Of a stretch of 35,193 nt of DNA, positions 7,042 to 15,016 are shown piece after piece; within the stretch, counting starts at the first letter, position 1, and every line of letters starts with the position of its first letter. The translations under genes were made by a program, and so were the position numbers. Source of the DNA: Thermoleophilia bacterium UBA6103 (lineage in GTDB: Bacteria; Actinomycetota; Thermoleophilia; UBA2241); the NCBI GenBank assembly GCA_002423545.1, contig DIWP01000022.1, positions 18,175 through 53,367 of the forward strand, read 5' to 3'. The notes beneath the pieces were generated by a model that saw only the letters and a program-made list of their open reading frames with translations, searched no databases and was not told the origin of the DNA.

Positions 7042-10000
7042 ATGAGGCGCAGGAAGGGCGACCGGCCATCCGCACAGGATGCCGAGCCGCGGCCCGACGG
7101 GACCCCGGCAGCCTCTGTGCGCCCCGGCGGTCTCGATGGTCCGGCTCCCGACGATGACGACGCCGCACGGCGCCTGCGGCTGCTGGCCGAGCATGCCCCC
7201 GTCGGCCTCTATCTTACCGACGCGGCCGGCGACTGCATCTATGCCAACCCCACGTGGTGTGCCGACGCCGGACTCACGAGCGAGCAGGCGCTGGGCAGAG
7301 GCTGGCTGCTGGGACTTCACGAGGACGACCGGCAAGAGATAGCAGAGCGCTGGTATCGTACGGTCTCCCGCGGCGAAAGCTGGCAGCTCGAGTACCGTTT
7401 CGTCGCCGAAGACGGCCGTGTCACGTGGGTCCTCGGCACCGCCGAGCCGGTCCACACGACCGATGGCGAGCTGGTCGGCTACGCCGGCATGAACCTCGAC
7501 ATCACCGCTCTCAAGCGCGCCGAGGAGTCGGCCCATGCCGGCGAGGCGTCCCTGAAGCACGCCCAGCTTCTCTCGGAGATCGGAAGCTGGGAGTGGGACG
7601 TCGCCGCCGAGCGGCTCACCTGGTCCGACGAGATGTACCGCATCTTCGGCGTCGAGCGGGGCTTTCCGCTCACCTTCGAATCGATCTCGAGCCTGCTGCA
7701 CCTCGATGACAGAGCCCGCAACAACGACTGGGTGATCCAGGCACTGAAGAGCCGGGGACCGAGCGAGATCGACCTGCGCATCGTCCGACCAGACGGCGAG
7801 GTGCGTCACATCCACCAGCGCACCGTCGTGGAGCACGACGAGCGCGATGAGCCGGTGCGGGTGTTCGGGACCATCCAGGACGTGACCGCGCGCAAGCGCG
7901 CAGAGATCGCCGCCCGGAGCAGCGACGCTCGCCTGGCGGCGCTGCTCGAGAACGCCGACTTCGCCATCTGGGCCGTCGACGCCGAGGGCTGCCTGGTGGT
8001 CGGTAACACCGCGTTCCACGCAAACGTGCGAGGCGGACTGGGGCACGACGTGCGCCCCGGCGAGCCGCTGATCGCCGACGACCTGCCGCCCGAGGTAGCC
8101 GAGCAATGGCACGTCTACTACGAGCGCGCCCTCTCCGGCGAGCGCTTCAGCGTCGAGGTGCCGCGCCGCTTCGCCGACGCCAACAGGTGGATGGAGTACC
8201 GCTTCAATCCCGTCACCGACCTCGGCGGCACCGTCTCCGGCGTGATGATCATGGGACGCGACGTCACCGAGCGCAAACGCCTTGAGGATGAGTTGCGACA
8301 GACGCAGGAGCTTCTCGAACACGCTGAAGCGATCACCCGGGCCGGTGGCTGGAGCTACGACACTGCCAGCCGAGAGGTCATGTGGACCGACGAGGTGTAC
8401 CGCATCTACGGGGTCGACCGCGACTTCGATGTGAACGACGTCGAGGCGGATGAGAGCTTCTACAGGGCGGAGGGCCGCGACGCCATCGCGGCCGCGTTCT
8501 CGCGGGCCGTCGAGCAGGGAGAGGCCTACGACCTGCAGCTGCCGTTCATCCGCGCCGACGGCGAGCGCCTGTGGGTCCGGACCAGCGCTCGTCCCGTGAT
8601 CGAAGACGGGGCTGTCGTCCGCGTCATCGGCAACATCGCGGACATCACCGAGGGCAAGAACGCGGAGCTGGCGCTGCGCGAGAGCGAGGAGCGCTTCCGC
8701 CTGCTGCTGAGCAACGCCAACGACGCCGTGTACGTCCACGAAGCCGCCGGCGACAGCCCCGGGCGCTTCGTCGAGGTCAACGAGCAGGCATGCCGCATGC
8801 TCGGCTACACGCGCCAGGAGTTCCTGCAGATGGAGGTCGGCGCGATCGACGTCCCCGAGCAGATCGATCACCATGCCGCCGTCATGGAGCAGCTCCACGC
8901 CACCGGCAGCGCGATCTTCGAGACGCGCCACGTTGCCAAGGACGGGCATCTGGTGCCGGTGGAGGTCAGCACGCGACTCTTCGACCTGCGCGGCACGCCG
9001 ACCGTGCTCTCGGTGACCCGGGACATCAGCGAGCGCCTCGCCGCCGAGCAGGCGTTGCGCGACAGCGAGGCGCGCTACCGCGATCTGCTCGAGACGCTCA
9101 TGGAGGGTATCTGGGCCCTCGACACGGAGGCGCGTACGACGCTGGTCAACCCGGCCATGGCCGCGATGCTGGGCTACTCGGTCGAGGAGATGGACGGCCG
9201 GCCGCTCTTCGACTTCATGGACGACGCCGCCGTGGAGGAGGCGCGCGAGCTGTTCGCGCGCCGCAGCCAGGGAGTCGCCGAGCAGCACGAGTTCGAATTC
9301 CGGCGCAAGGACGGCACGCCGCTGTCCGCGAGGCTGGCGACGACGCCGTTGGTGTCTGCCGACGGGAGCTTCCGCGGCGCCGTTGCCGCCGTCGAGGACA
9401 TCACCGCCCGCAAGGCCGCCGAAGCGGCGCTCGAGGCCAGCGAGGCCAGAAGTCGTACCGTCGCCGACTTCGCCTACGACTGGGAGTACTGGCGGGACGA
9501 GGACGGCTCGTTCCTCTACGTCTCGCCGTCCTGCGAGCGCATCACCGGCTACGCTCCCGAGGAGTTCCTCGCCGACCCCGACCTGCTCGATCGCATCATC
9601 CACCCCGATGATCGGGAGACGTACCTCCGTCACCACGAGGAGCGCCTCGCGAACGGCGCACGGAAGCCGTGCAGCCTCGAGTTCCGCATCGTCCACCGCT
9701 CCGGCGAGACGCGCTGGATAGGCCACGTCTGCCGGCTCGTCGTCGCCGAAGACGGCACGCGTCACGGCGTCCGCGGCAGCAACCGCGACATCACCGCGCA
9801 CCGCCGCGCCGACGATGCGCTGCGAGACGCCGCCGAGCGCTTGCACGCCACCCTCAGCGACACCATCAAGGCGATGGGCAATATCGTCGAACTGCGCGAC
9901 CCCTACACCGCCGGACACGAGCGCGAGGTCACGCGGCTGGCCGACGCCATCGCCGAGGAGATGGGCGTCGATGCCGCGACGCGCGAGGGACTCGTCATGG

Positions 10001-10422
10001 CCGGCGAGGTCCACGACCTCGGCAAGATCGCCGTGCCGGCCGAGATCCTGAGCAAGCCGTCGGCGCTCACCGAGATGGAGTTCAGCCTCGTGAAGCAGCA
10101 CCCGGTGGTCGGCCGCGAGCTGATGTCGAGCATCCAGTTCGAGCGGCCGGTGGCGCAGATCGTCGGCCAGCACCACGAGCGCCTCGACGGCTCCGGTTAC
10201 CCCGACGGCCTCACGGGCGATGAGATCCTGCTCGAGGCCCGCATCCTGGCGGTGGCCGACGTGGTCGAAGCGATGGCCGCCCACCGGCCGTATAGACCGG
10301 CGCTCGGCATCGAGGCGGCGCTGGCCGAGGTGCGCGCCGGCGCCGGCACCCTCTACGACGCCGACGTGGTCGCCGCCTGCGAGCGCGTCATCGCCGCCGG
10401 CTTCGCCGTCGGCCCGGACTGA
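7042..10422 (+). CDS. Seven-PAS sensor with C-terminal HD-GYP c-di-GMP phosphodiesterase domain
   Basis: 1126 residues from the ATG at 7042, preferred over a GTG at 7024 because GAGGGG lies just before it. Seven consecutive PAS/PAC units are visible, each ending in a version of DITxxKxAE, near residues 45-165, 170-290, 295-420, 421-548, 550-677, 678-805 and 806-930. The HD-GYP domain follows, with HDLGK near nt 10012-10026 and HHERLDGSGYP near nt 10171-10203. Family knowledge assigns hydrolysis of cyclic di-GMP (or related cyclic dinucleotides) with a dinuclear metal site. No membrane segment is visible, so it is probably cytoplasmic. The catalytic domain is very similar to the one ending at 20134. 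Confidence 0.92.
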   Translation: MRRRKGDRPSAQDAEPRPDGTPAASVRPGGLDGPAPDDDDAARRLRLLAEHAPVGLYLTDAAGDCIYANPTWCADAGLTSEQALGRGWLLGLHEDDRQEIAERWYRTVSRGESWQLEYRFVAEDGRVTWVLGTAEPVHTTDGELVGYAGMNLDITALKRAEESAHAGEASLKHAQLLSEIGSWEWDVAAERLTWSDEMYRIFGVERGFPLTFESISSLLHLDDRARNNDWVIQALKSRGPSEIDLRIVRPDGEVRHIHQRTVVEHDERDEPVRVFGTIQDVTARKRAEIAARSSDARLAALLENADFAIWAVDAEGCLVVGNTAFHANVRGGLGHDVRPGEPLIADDLPPEVAEQWHVYYERALSGERFSVEVPRRFADANRWMEYRFNPVTDLGGTVSGVMIMGRDVTERKRLEDELRQTQELLEHAEAITRAGGWSYDTASREVMWTDEVYRIYGVDRDFDVNDVEADESFYRAEGRDAIAAAFSRAVEQGEAYDLQLPFIRADGERLWVRTSARPVIEDGAVVRVIGNIADITEGKNAELALRESEERFRLLLSNANDAVYVHEAAGDSPGRFVEVNEQACRMLGYTRQEFLQMEVGAIDVPEQIDHHAAVMEQLHATGSAIFETRHVAKDGHLVPVEVSTRLFDLRGTPTVLSVTRDISERLAAEQALRDSEARYRDLLETLMEGIWALDTEARTTLVNPAMAAMLGYSVEEMDGRPLFDFMDDAAVEEARELFARRSQGVAEQHEFEFRRKDGTPLSARLATTPLVSADGSFRGAVAAVEDITARKAAEAALEASEARSRTVADFAYDWEYWRDEDGSFLYVSPSCERITGYAPEEFLADPDLLDRIIHPDDRETYLRHHEERLANGARKPCSLEFRIVHRSGETRWIGHVCRLVVAEDGTRHGVRGSNRDITAHRRADDALRDAAERLHATLSDTIKAMGNIVELRDPYTAGHEREVTRLADAIAEEMGVDAATREGLVMAGEVHDLGKIAVPAEILSKPSALTEMEFSLVKQHPVVGRELMSSIQFERPVAQIVGQHHERLDGSGYPDGLTGDEILLEARILAVADVVEAMAAHRPYRPALGIEAALAEVRAGAGTLYDADVVAACERVIAAGFAVGPD

Positions 10423-10468
10423 GGCGGTCGCAGAAGCGGGCGTCCGGCTCCGGGCTGTGTCGGCCGGC

Positions 10469-10548
10469 GGTCAGTCGCCGGACGGCGCGGTCGATCGCCG
10501 AACGTCGCCCGCGGTCGATCGCCGGACGGCGCGGTCAGTCGGCGAACG
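10469..10548. repeat. Four degenerate 16-bp GC-rich repeats between convergent genes
   Basis: Copies of GGTCRRTCGSCGRACG start at 10469, 10489, 10513 and 10533, with periods 20, 24 and 20. They follow the HD-GYP stop, and the last runs into the end of the convergent gene. No gene is visible in 10423-10534. Confidence 0.75.
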
Positions 10549-11569
10549 GCGACCCGTCGTGACCGCCACATAGACGCTGCAGGTCGTCCCACGGCCGCGG
10601 ATCGGCCGGCGGCTGCACCGTCACCGGCTCGTCGAAACCGCCGTAGCGCACCGTACCGGCCACGGCGATCGACTCGAGCCAGGCGACGTCTGCCTCGGCC
10701 GGCGGCACCAGCGTCGCGGCGCCGGCCGCCTTGAGCACACGGCCGCTCTCGGCGGCCACCCAGACCTCGCCGCGCACATCGCGCACCGCCTCGGTGGCCT
10801 TGGCCGCCGCCTCGTCGAGCTCGGCCCGGTCGACGCTGCGGAACTCGGCCAGCGCTTCGGCCGGCGCGTGCTCCCTGAGCATCGCCTCGAACTGCGGCGT
10901 GGCACTGAACGCCACCAGATCGTCGATCATCGCCGCCACATCCAGCCCGCCGCCGATGTGATGCGCGGCGACGCCGTCGATCCGCTCGCTGTCGACGAGC
11001 TCGAGACCGGTGATCCAGGACCACGGGTCGAGGCCCATGCTCGCCAGCTCGTCGGCGTCGGGACCGTCGTCGGCCGCAGTCTCCCCGGCGGCCATCCGTG
11101 CGCGCGCCTCGGCGAGACGCTCCTGGGCCTCCGGCGGCGCCTGGTACCACAAACCGAGGACCTTGACCCACGCCTCGTCGTCTATCCAGCGCATCGCGAC
11201 CTGCGTGGTGTACGAGCCGTCGCCGAGCGATACCTCGACGTTGATGGCACCGACGAACGGATCGCTGTCGACGGCGACGTCACCCGATACCTCGATCGGG
11301 GCGCCGAGCGCCATGCGGGCCTGCGCCGGGGCCTCGGCCGCCGGGTCGAGGGTCGGCGTGAGCGTGAGGCGGAAGTCGGCCCGTCCGCTCGTGACGTCCC
11401 GATCGGCGGCACACGCCTGCTCGAGGATCGCACGGGGACTCGAGCCGACGGCCCCAGCCGCCGACGCCGTACCAGATGTTCCACCGCCGCCCAGTGCCAG
11501 CACCACGGCGACGACCAGCGCCGCGGCCACGGTCATCAGGACGGACAGATATGTGAGACGCGTGCGCAC
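10535..11569 (-). CDS. Secreted or membrane-anchored protein, LppX/LprG (LolA-fold)-like
   Basis: 344 residues from the GTG at 11569, which has AGGAG six bases upstream; the longer open frame to 12175 lies inside the neighbouring gene and is rejected. The N-terminus VRTRLTYLSVLMTVAAALVV is a signal peptide or single anchor, but there is no lipobox cysteine. The mature part starts ILEQACAADRDVTSGRADF and continues as beta-rich segments (DVAVDSDPFVGAINVEV, GLWYQAP, GVAAHHIGGGLD). These resemble lipoproteins of the LppX/LprG or LolA-like group that carry lipid in a hydrophobic pocket. That family call is tentative. Confidence 0.6.
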   Translation of the reverse strand: MRTRLTYLSVLMTVAAALVVAVVLALGGGGTSGTASAAGAVGSSPRAILEQACAADRDVTSGRADFRLTLTPTLDPAAEAPAQARMALGAPIEVSGDVAVDSDPFVGAINVEVSLGDGSYTTQVAMRWIDDEAWVKVLGLWYQAPPEAQERLAEARARMAAGETAADDGPDADELASMGLDPWSWITGLELVDSERIDGVAAHHIGGGLDVAAMIDDLVAFSATPQFEAMLREHAPAEALAEFRSVDRAELDEAAAKATEAVRDVRGEVWVAAESGRVLKAAGAATLVPPAEADVAWLESIAVAGTVRYGGFDEPVTVQPPADPRPWDDLQRLCGGHDGSPFAD

Positions 11570-11730
11570 GCGGGACTCCTCTCGATCGCTCAGGACCCGA
11601 CGAGACCCACGGTACCGCCCTTGGCGCGCCGGTGCAACGCAACGCCGATGGCAAGACCTGCGCCGCAGTGCGTAGCCGACAACGAGACCGGTGGCGCCGA
11701 GGACGAGAATCGGCGATCCGGCTCGCCGGC

Positions 11731-12885
11731 TCAGGCGCGCAGCGTGATGGCCTGCGTGGGGCAGACCCGCACGCAGCGGCCACACAGCACGCAGGCGTCC
11801 GGCGCCACGACGACGGCGCGGCTGCCGTCGAACGTGAAGACGCCGTAGGGGCACGCGTTCACGCAATCCCCACAGCCGTTGCAGGACGAGTCGATGCTGA
11901 CCCGCTCCGTGGAGCTGTCGGGCGCCGCCTCGGGGGTCGGCTGAGGCTCGACTGCGTCGGCGTCGGGGCTGGTGGAGCCACCGCTCTCGAGATCCTCGGA
12001 GCCGCCCTCCAGACCTTCCGACTCGGACTCGTCGAGGCTGCTCGAGCCGCCGCCGTTGCCCCACCCGTCGCCGTCGCCGGAGCTGCCGGAGTCGCCCGTG
12101 ACGGCTTCCCCAGTCGAGATGGCCGTCGAATCGTCGCCACGGCCCAGGATCAACACCAGTGCGGCGCCGCCACACGCGGCGGCCGTGCCCGCCAGGAACG
12201 CCTTGCGGCTGATGCGTCGGTCACCCTGACGTCGGCCACCGGACTGCCGGTCGCCCGGACGTCGGCCACCGGACTGCCGGTCGCCGGACTGTCGGTCGTC
12301 CAGGCCGGCGCAGGTCTCCCCTGTCGCCCGCCCGCTGGGTCCGTCATGCGGCCCAAGACCACCTGCGGACGCGGTGGCGGCAGTGACCCCCGCCACCGAT
12401 CCACCCGGCACGTAGACACCGGCCGTACCGGACGCAGGACGACCCGCGTCGCCGGTGACGGCCGATCGGCTCGCGCCCGCGGGCACGCCGTCCGCGCCGG
12501 CCTGAGCGGCCGGCGCGGCTGGCGGTACCGTCACAGACGCGCGACCGGGGGCCGGCTGCGCGCCGGGGCGCACACCGCGATCGGCCGGCGATGCAGCCTT
12601 CCGCGTCGCTGGGCGCGGCCTGCGGAACGCGCGCCGCGTCATCGTCACCACCCAGCGCCAATGCAGCACCACGTGCAGGATCGCCCCACCGATCATGATC
12701 AGGGCGCTCCACTCGTGCAGGGTGTTCCACATCGCCATCGAGACGCCCAGCATGCCGGGCTCGCCGCTGGCGGAGATGCCGATCCAGCTCGTCGGCAGCA
12801 GGAAGACGATGCCGGTGATCGAGGCGACCACGAAGGCGGCCGCGATGATCAGATCGACGATGTAGTTCACCATCGCCTTGCTCAT
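11731..12885 (-). CDS. DUF4405-type membrane domain fused to a dicluster ferredoxin through a Tat-like anchor
   Basis: 384 residues with an excellent ribosome site (AAGGAGG) before the ATG. Residues 1-85 are a DUF4405-like cytochrome-b-type membrane domain with helices near 8-30 and 55-75 and histidines in TLHEW and ILHVVLHWRW. Residues 85-215 are a Pro/Ala/Gly-rich linker ending in a DRQSGGRR repeat. Then comes RRISRKAFLAGTAAA followed by a hydrophobic stretch, resembling a Tat-type signal-anchor with RK for RR. An acidic Ser/Gly linker leads to a ferredoxin domain, CNGCGDCVNACP and CVLCGRCVRVCP. The layout suggests the ferredoxin may lie outside the membrane and exchange electrons with the heme domain; this is inference. 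Confidence 0.75.
   Translation of the reverse strand: MSKAMVNYIVDLIIAAAFVVASITGIVFLLPTSWIGISASGEPGMLGVSMAMWNTLHEWSALIMIGGAILHVVLHWRWVVTMTRRAFRRPRPATRKAASPADRGVRPGAQPAPGRASVTVPPAAPAAQAGADGVPAGASRSAVTGDAGRPASGTAGVYVPGGSVAGVTAATASAGGLGPHDGPSGRATGETCAGLDDRQSGDRQSGGRRPGDRQSGGRRQGDRRISRKAFLAGTAAACGGAALVLILGRGDDSTAISTGEAVTGDSGSSGDGDGWGNGGGSSSLDESESEGLEGGSEDLESGGSTSPDADAVEPQPTPEAAPDSSTERVSIDSSCNGCGDCVNACPYGVFTFDGSRAVVVAPDACVLCGRCVRVCPTQAITLRA
12231..12290 (-). repeat. Two tandem 30-bp units in the DUF4405-ferredoxin linker
   Basis: Units at 12231-12260 and 12261-12290 are identical over the first 25 bases. They encode the Arg/Ser/Gly repeat DRQSGGRRPG of the linker and keep the frame. Confidence 0.8.
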
Positions 12886-13182
12886 GCCCGCTCCTCCTTG
12901 CTGCTGGTCCAGGACCTCGCCCGCTGTACGCCGGCGTCAAGTATGTCCGGTATCGGGACCGTTTACGTCCGTTTATCGTTTGGCCTTCTGCGTCGGGACT
13001 CACACTAGCCGCCGAATCTGAGAGAACCCTGAGACATCGCTGTGCGCCGAGCGAGAAGCTGCCACGGCAGATGCCGCGACCGAATGAGCCGGCGCAAGAG
13101 CGCGGCCGGATCAGCCGGTCGAGAAACGCTGCGCAGGCGCGAGCCGCGCGGCGAGCGCGCGGCGCGCGCTCTCGGCTGACGC
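12886..13182. other. Intergenic region between the DUF4405 gene and the MFS gene
   Basis: No gene supported on either strand. A direct repeat CCGTTTA occurs at about 12960 and 12970. A GC-rich inverted repeat, AGCGCGC-ggc-GCGCGCT (13154-13170), flanked by AGCCG/CGGCT, lies just beyond the MFS stop and could act as a terminator for that leftward gene. It has no T-run. Confidence 0.4.
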
Positions 13183-14832
13183 TCAGCCGTCGAGATGCTC
13201 GCCGAGGGTCCGGAGCCGCTCTTCCACGACCCCGGGGCTGTGCTCGCGCAGCGACTCCATGAACGAGGGCTCGGGCGGCGCCACGAAGTGCTTGACGGTC
13301 GGCTCGGTGCCCTCACGCAGGAAACCGAGCACCATCTCCTGCACGGCGGCATCGGTGGCGGTACGTCGCACGTGCTGGCGGATGTGCTCCTCCCACGTCG
13401 GCACCACGTACGTCTCGAGGAAGCGATGAGGCCGGTCGGCGTCCTCGTAGATGGACCACGACACGGCGCCGGTACGGCGACGCGCCCGGCCCAGGACCCG
13501 CACGGCGCGCAGGAAGTCGTCTTCGGCGTCGGGGCACACCTCGTAGGCGACCACGATCAGCACCGGGCTGCTCGTGTCCTCCACCGCCAGCCGGACCTCC
13601 GGCGAGGCCATCGGCGCCGGCGAGAGATCGAGACGCGAGGCGGCGGCGAACCGCCAGCGCGCGGCGAGCAGCAGGGTGAGGACGAGAGCGAGCGCCGACC
13701 AGGCGAAGGCCGACTGGGAGCCGACCTCGTCGGCCACCCGGCCCCAGCCGTAGCTGCCGGCGGCGATGCCGGCGGCGAGCACGGTGAGGTAGAGCGCCAG
13801 GCCGCGGGCGCGGACCCAGCCCGGCAGCACCTCCTGCGAGGCGACGTTGAGCACCGAGAGGCAGCAGAGCCAGCCGGCGCCGGCGACGATGCACACCATG
13901 AGCGCCGCCCACGCGACGTCGATCGCGAAGAGCGACAGAAGGACGGCGGCCACCAGCAGCGCACCGAGGGCGAAGACACGGTCGGCGGTGAGCCGCCCCC
14001 GCAGGCGAGGCAGGAAGGCGGCCATGAGCACGGCGCCGGCGCCGAAGCCGGCGTACAGCAGGCCGAGGCCGCCGGAGCCGAGTCCCAGCACCCTGCTCGA
14101 GTACACCGGCAGCAGCGCGATGAGGCCGGCGCTGGCGAGCGCGAAGGCGAACGAGCGCACCAGCACGCCGTGCAGCGAGTGCGAGAAGAGCGCATACCGC
14201 AGGCCGGCCCGCAGCGCCCCGGCGAAGCGCTCGGGCGGGGTCGGATCGTCCTCGACCGGACGCCGCCAGCGCCAGAGGACGAGGATCACGGCGGCGAACG
14301 AGACGGCGTTGAGCGCAAAGACCAGCCACGGTCCGGCGAGCGCGATCAGTGCCCCGCCGACGGCCGGCCCGATGGCGCGACCGAGGTTGATGCTGGCGCC
14401 GCCCAGCGTGACAGCCTGGACGAACTCCTCGCGCGGCACCAGCTCCGGCTGGATCGCCTGCCAGGCCGGCGCGTTGAACGCCGCCCCCAGTCCCAGGCAG
14501 AACGTGAGCGCCAGCAGCGACCACGGCGTCGTTGTCCCCAGCGCCGTGAGCACCGCCAGGGCGCCGGCCGCGACGAGCATGAAGAACTGAGTGACGATGA
14601 GCAGGCGCCGGCGGTCGATCAGGTCGGCCGTCGCCCCGGCCGCCACCCCGACCAGCACCACCGGCAGGTAGGTCGCCGTCTGCACCAGCGCCACCACCGC
14701 CGGCGAGGCGTCCAGCTCGACCATCAGCCACGCCGCTCCCACCGTCTGCATCCACGTCCCGATGTTGGACGCCAATTGGGCGATCCACAGGAAGCGGAAG
14801 ACGCGATGGCGGAACGGCGACCAGGGAGACAT
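13183..14832 (-). CDS. MFS_3 family (EntS-like) exporter
   Basis: 549 residues. About twelve hydrophobic helices occupy residues 10-400. It starts FRHRVFRFLWIAQLASNIGTW and contains the MFS loop GATADLIDRRRLL. The C-terminal 130 residues form the soluble tail typical of MFS_3 (PF05977), with VVAYEVCPDAEDDFLRAV, SWSIYEDADRPHRFLETYVV and EEHIRQHVR. That subfamily includes the enterobactin exporter EntS, but many members have unknown substrates and no siderophore genes are nearby. No clear ribosome site precedes the ATG. It is divergent from the CheB-CheR gene across 184 bases. Confidence 0.88.
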   Translation of the reverse strand: MSPWSPFRHRVFRFLWIAQLASNIGTWMQTVGAAWLMVELDASPAVVALVQTATYLPVVLVGVAAGATADLIDRRRLLIVTQFFMLVAAGALAVLTALGTTTPWSLLALTFCLGLGAAFNAPAWQAIQPELVPREEFVQAVTLGGASINLGRAIGPAVGGALIALAGPWLVFALNAVSFAAVILVLWRWRRPVEDDPTPPERFAGALRAGLRYALFSHSLHGVLVRSFAFALASAGLIALLPVYSSRVLGLGSGGLGLLYAGFGAGAVLMAAFLPRLRGRLTADRVFALGALLVAAVLLSLFAIDVAWAALMVCIVAGAGWLCCLSVLNVASQEVLPGWVRARGLALYLTVLAAGIAAGSYGWGRVADEVGSQSAFAWSALALVLTLLLAARWRFAAASRLDLSPAPMASPEVRLAVEDTSSPVLIVVAYEVCPDAEDDFLRAVRVLGRARRRTGAVSWSIYEDADRPHRFLETYVVPTWEEHIRQHVRRTATDAAVQEMVLGFLREGTEPTVKHFVAPPEPSFMESLREHSPGVVEERLRTLGEHLDG

Positions 14833-15016
14833 AGGCGAAGCCTACGCGAGCGCGAGAGCAATGCCTACACCGCATCGCCCGCCCCGCGAGCGTCGGCGCC
14901 CCACACCGCGCCACCCACACGGCGAAGCAGCAACGTTCAACATCGCGCCGACCATATCCGCGTAGAATGCCGCGTGAGGCGCCGGCGAACGTCGGCGGCA
15001 CGCGTGGGGGGCGGGC

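Noticed and set aside
7027..10284. A 1085-codon reverse-strand open frame opposite the seven-PAS gene
   Set aside because: Composition is typical of an antisense shadow; the forward frame has clear PAS and HD-GYP motifs.
10469..10548. Possible small CRISPR-like array
   Set aside because: Units are 16 bases with 4-8-base spacers and irregular period; no cas genes are near. The 20148-20212 repeat has only two copies.
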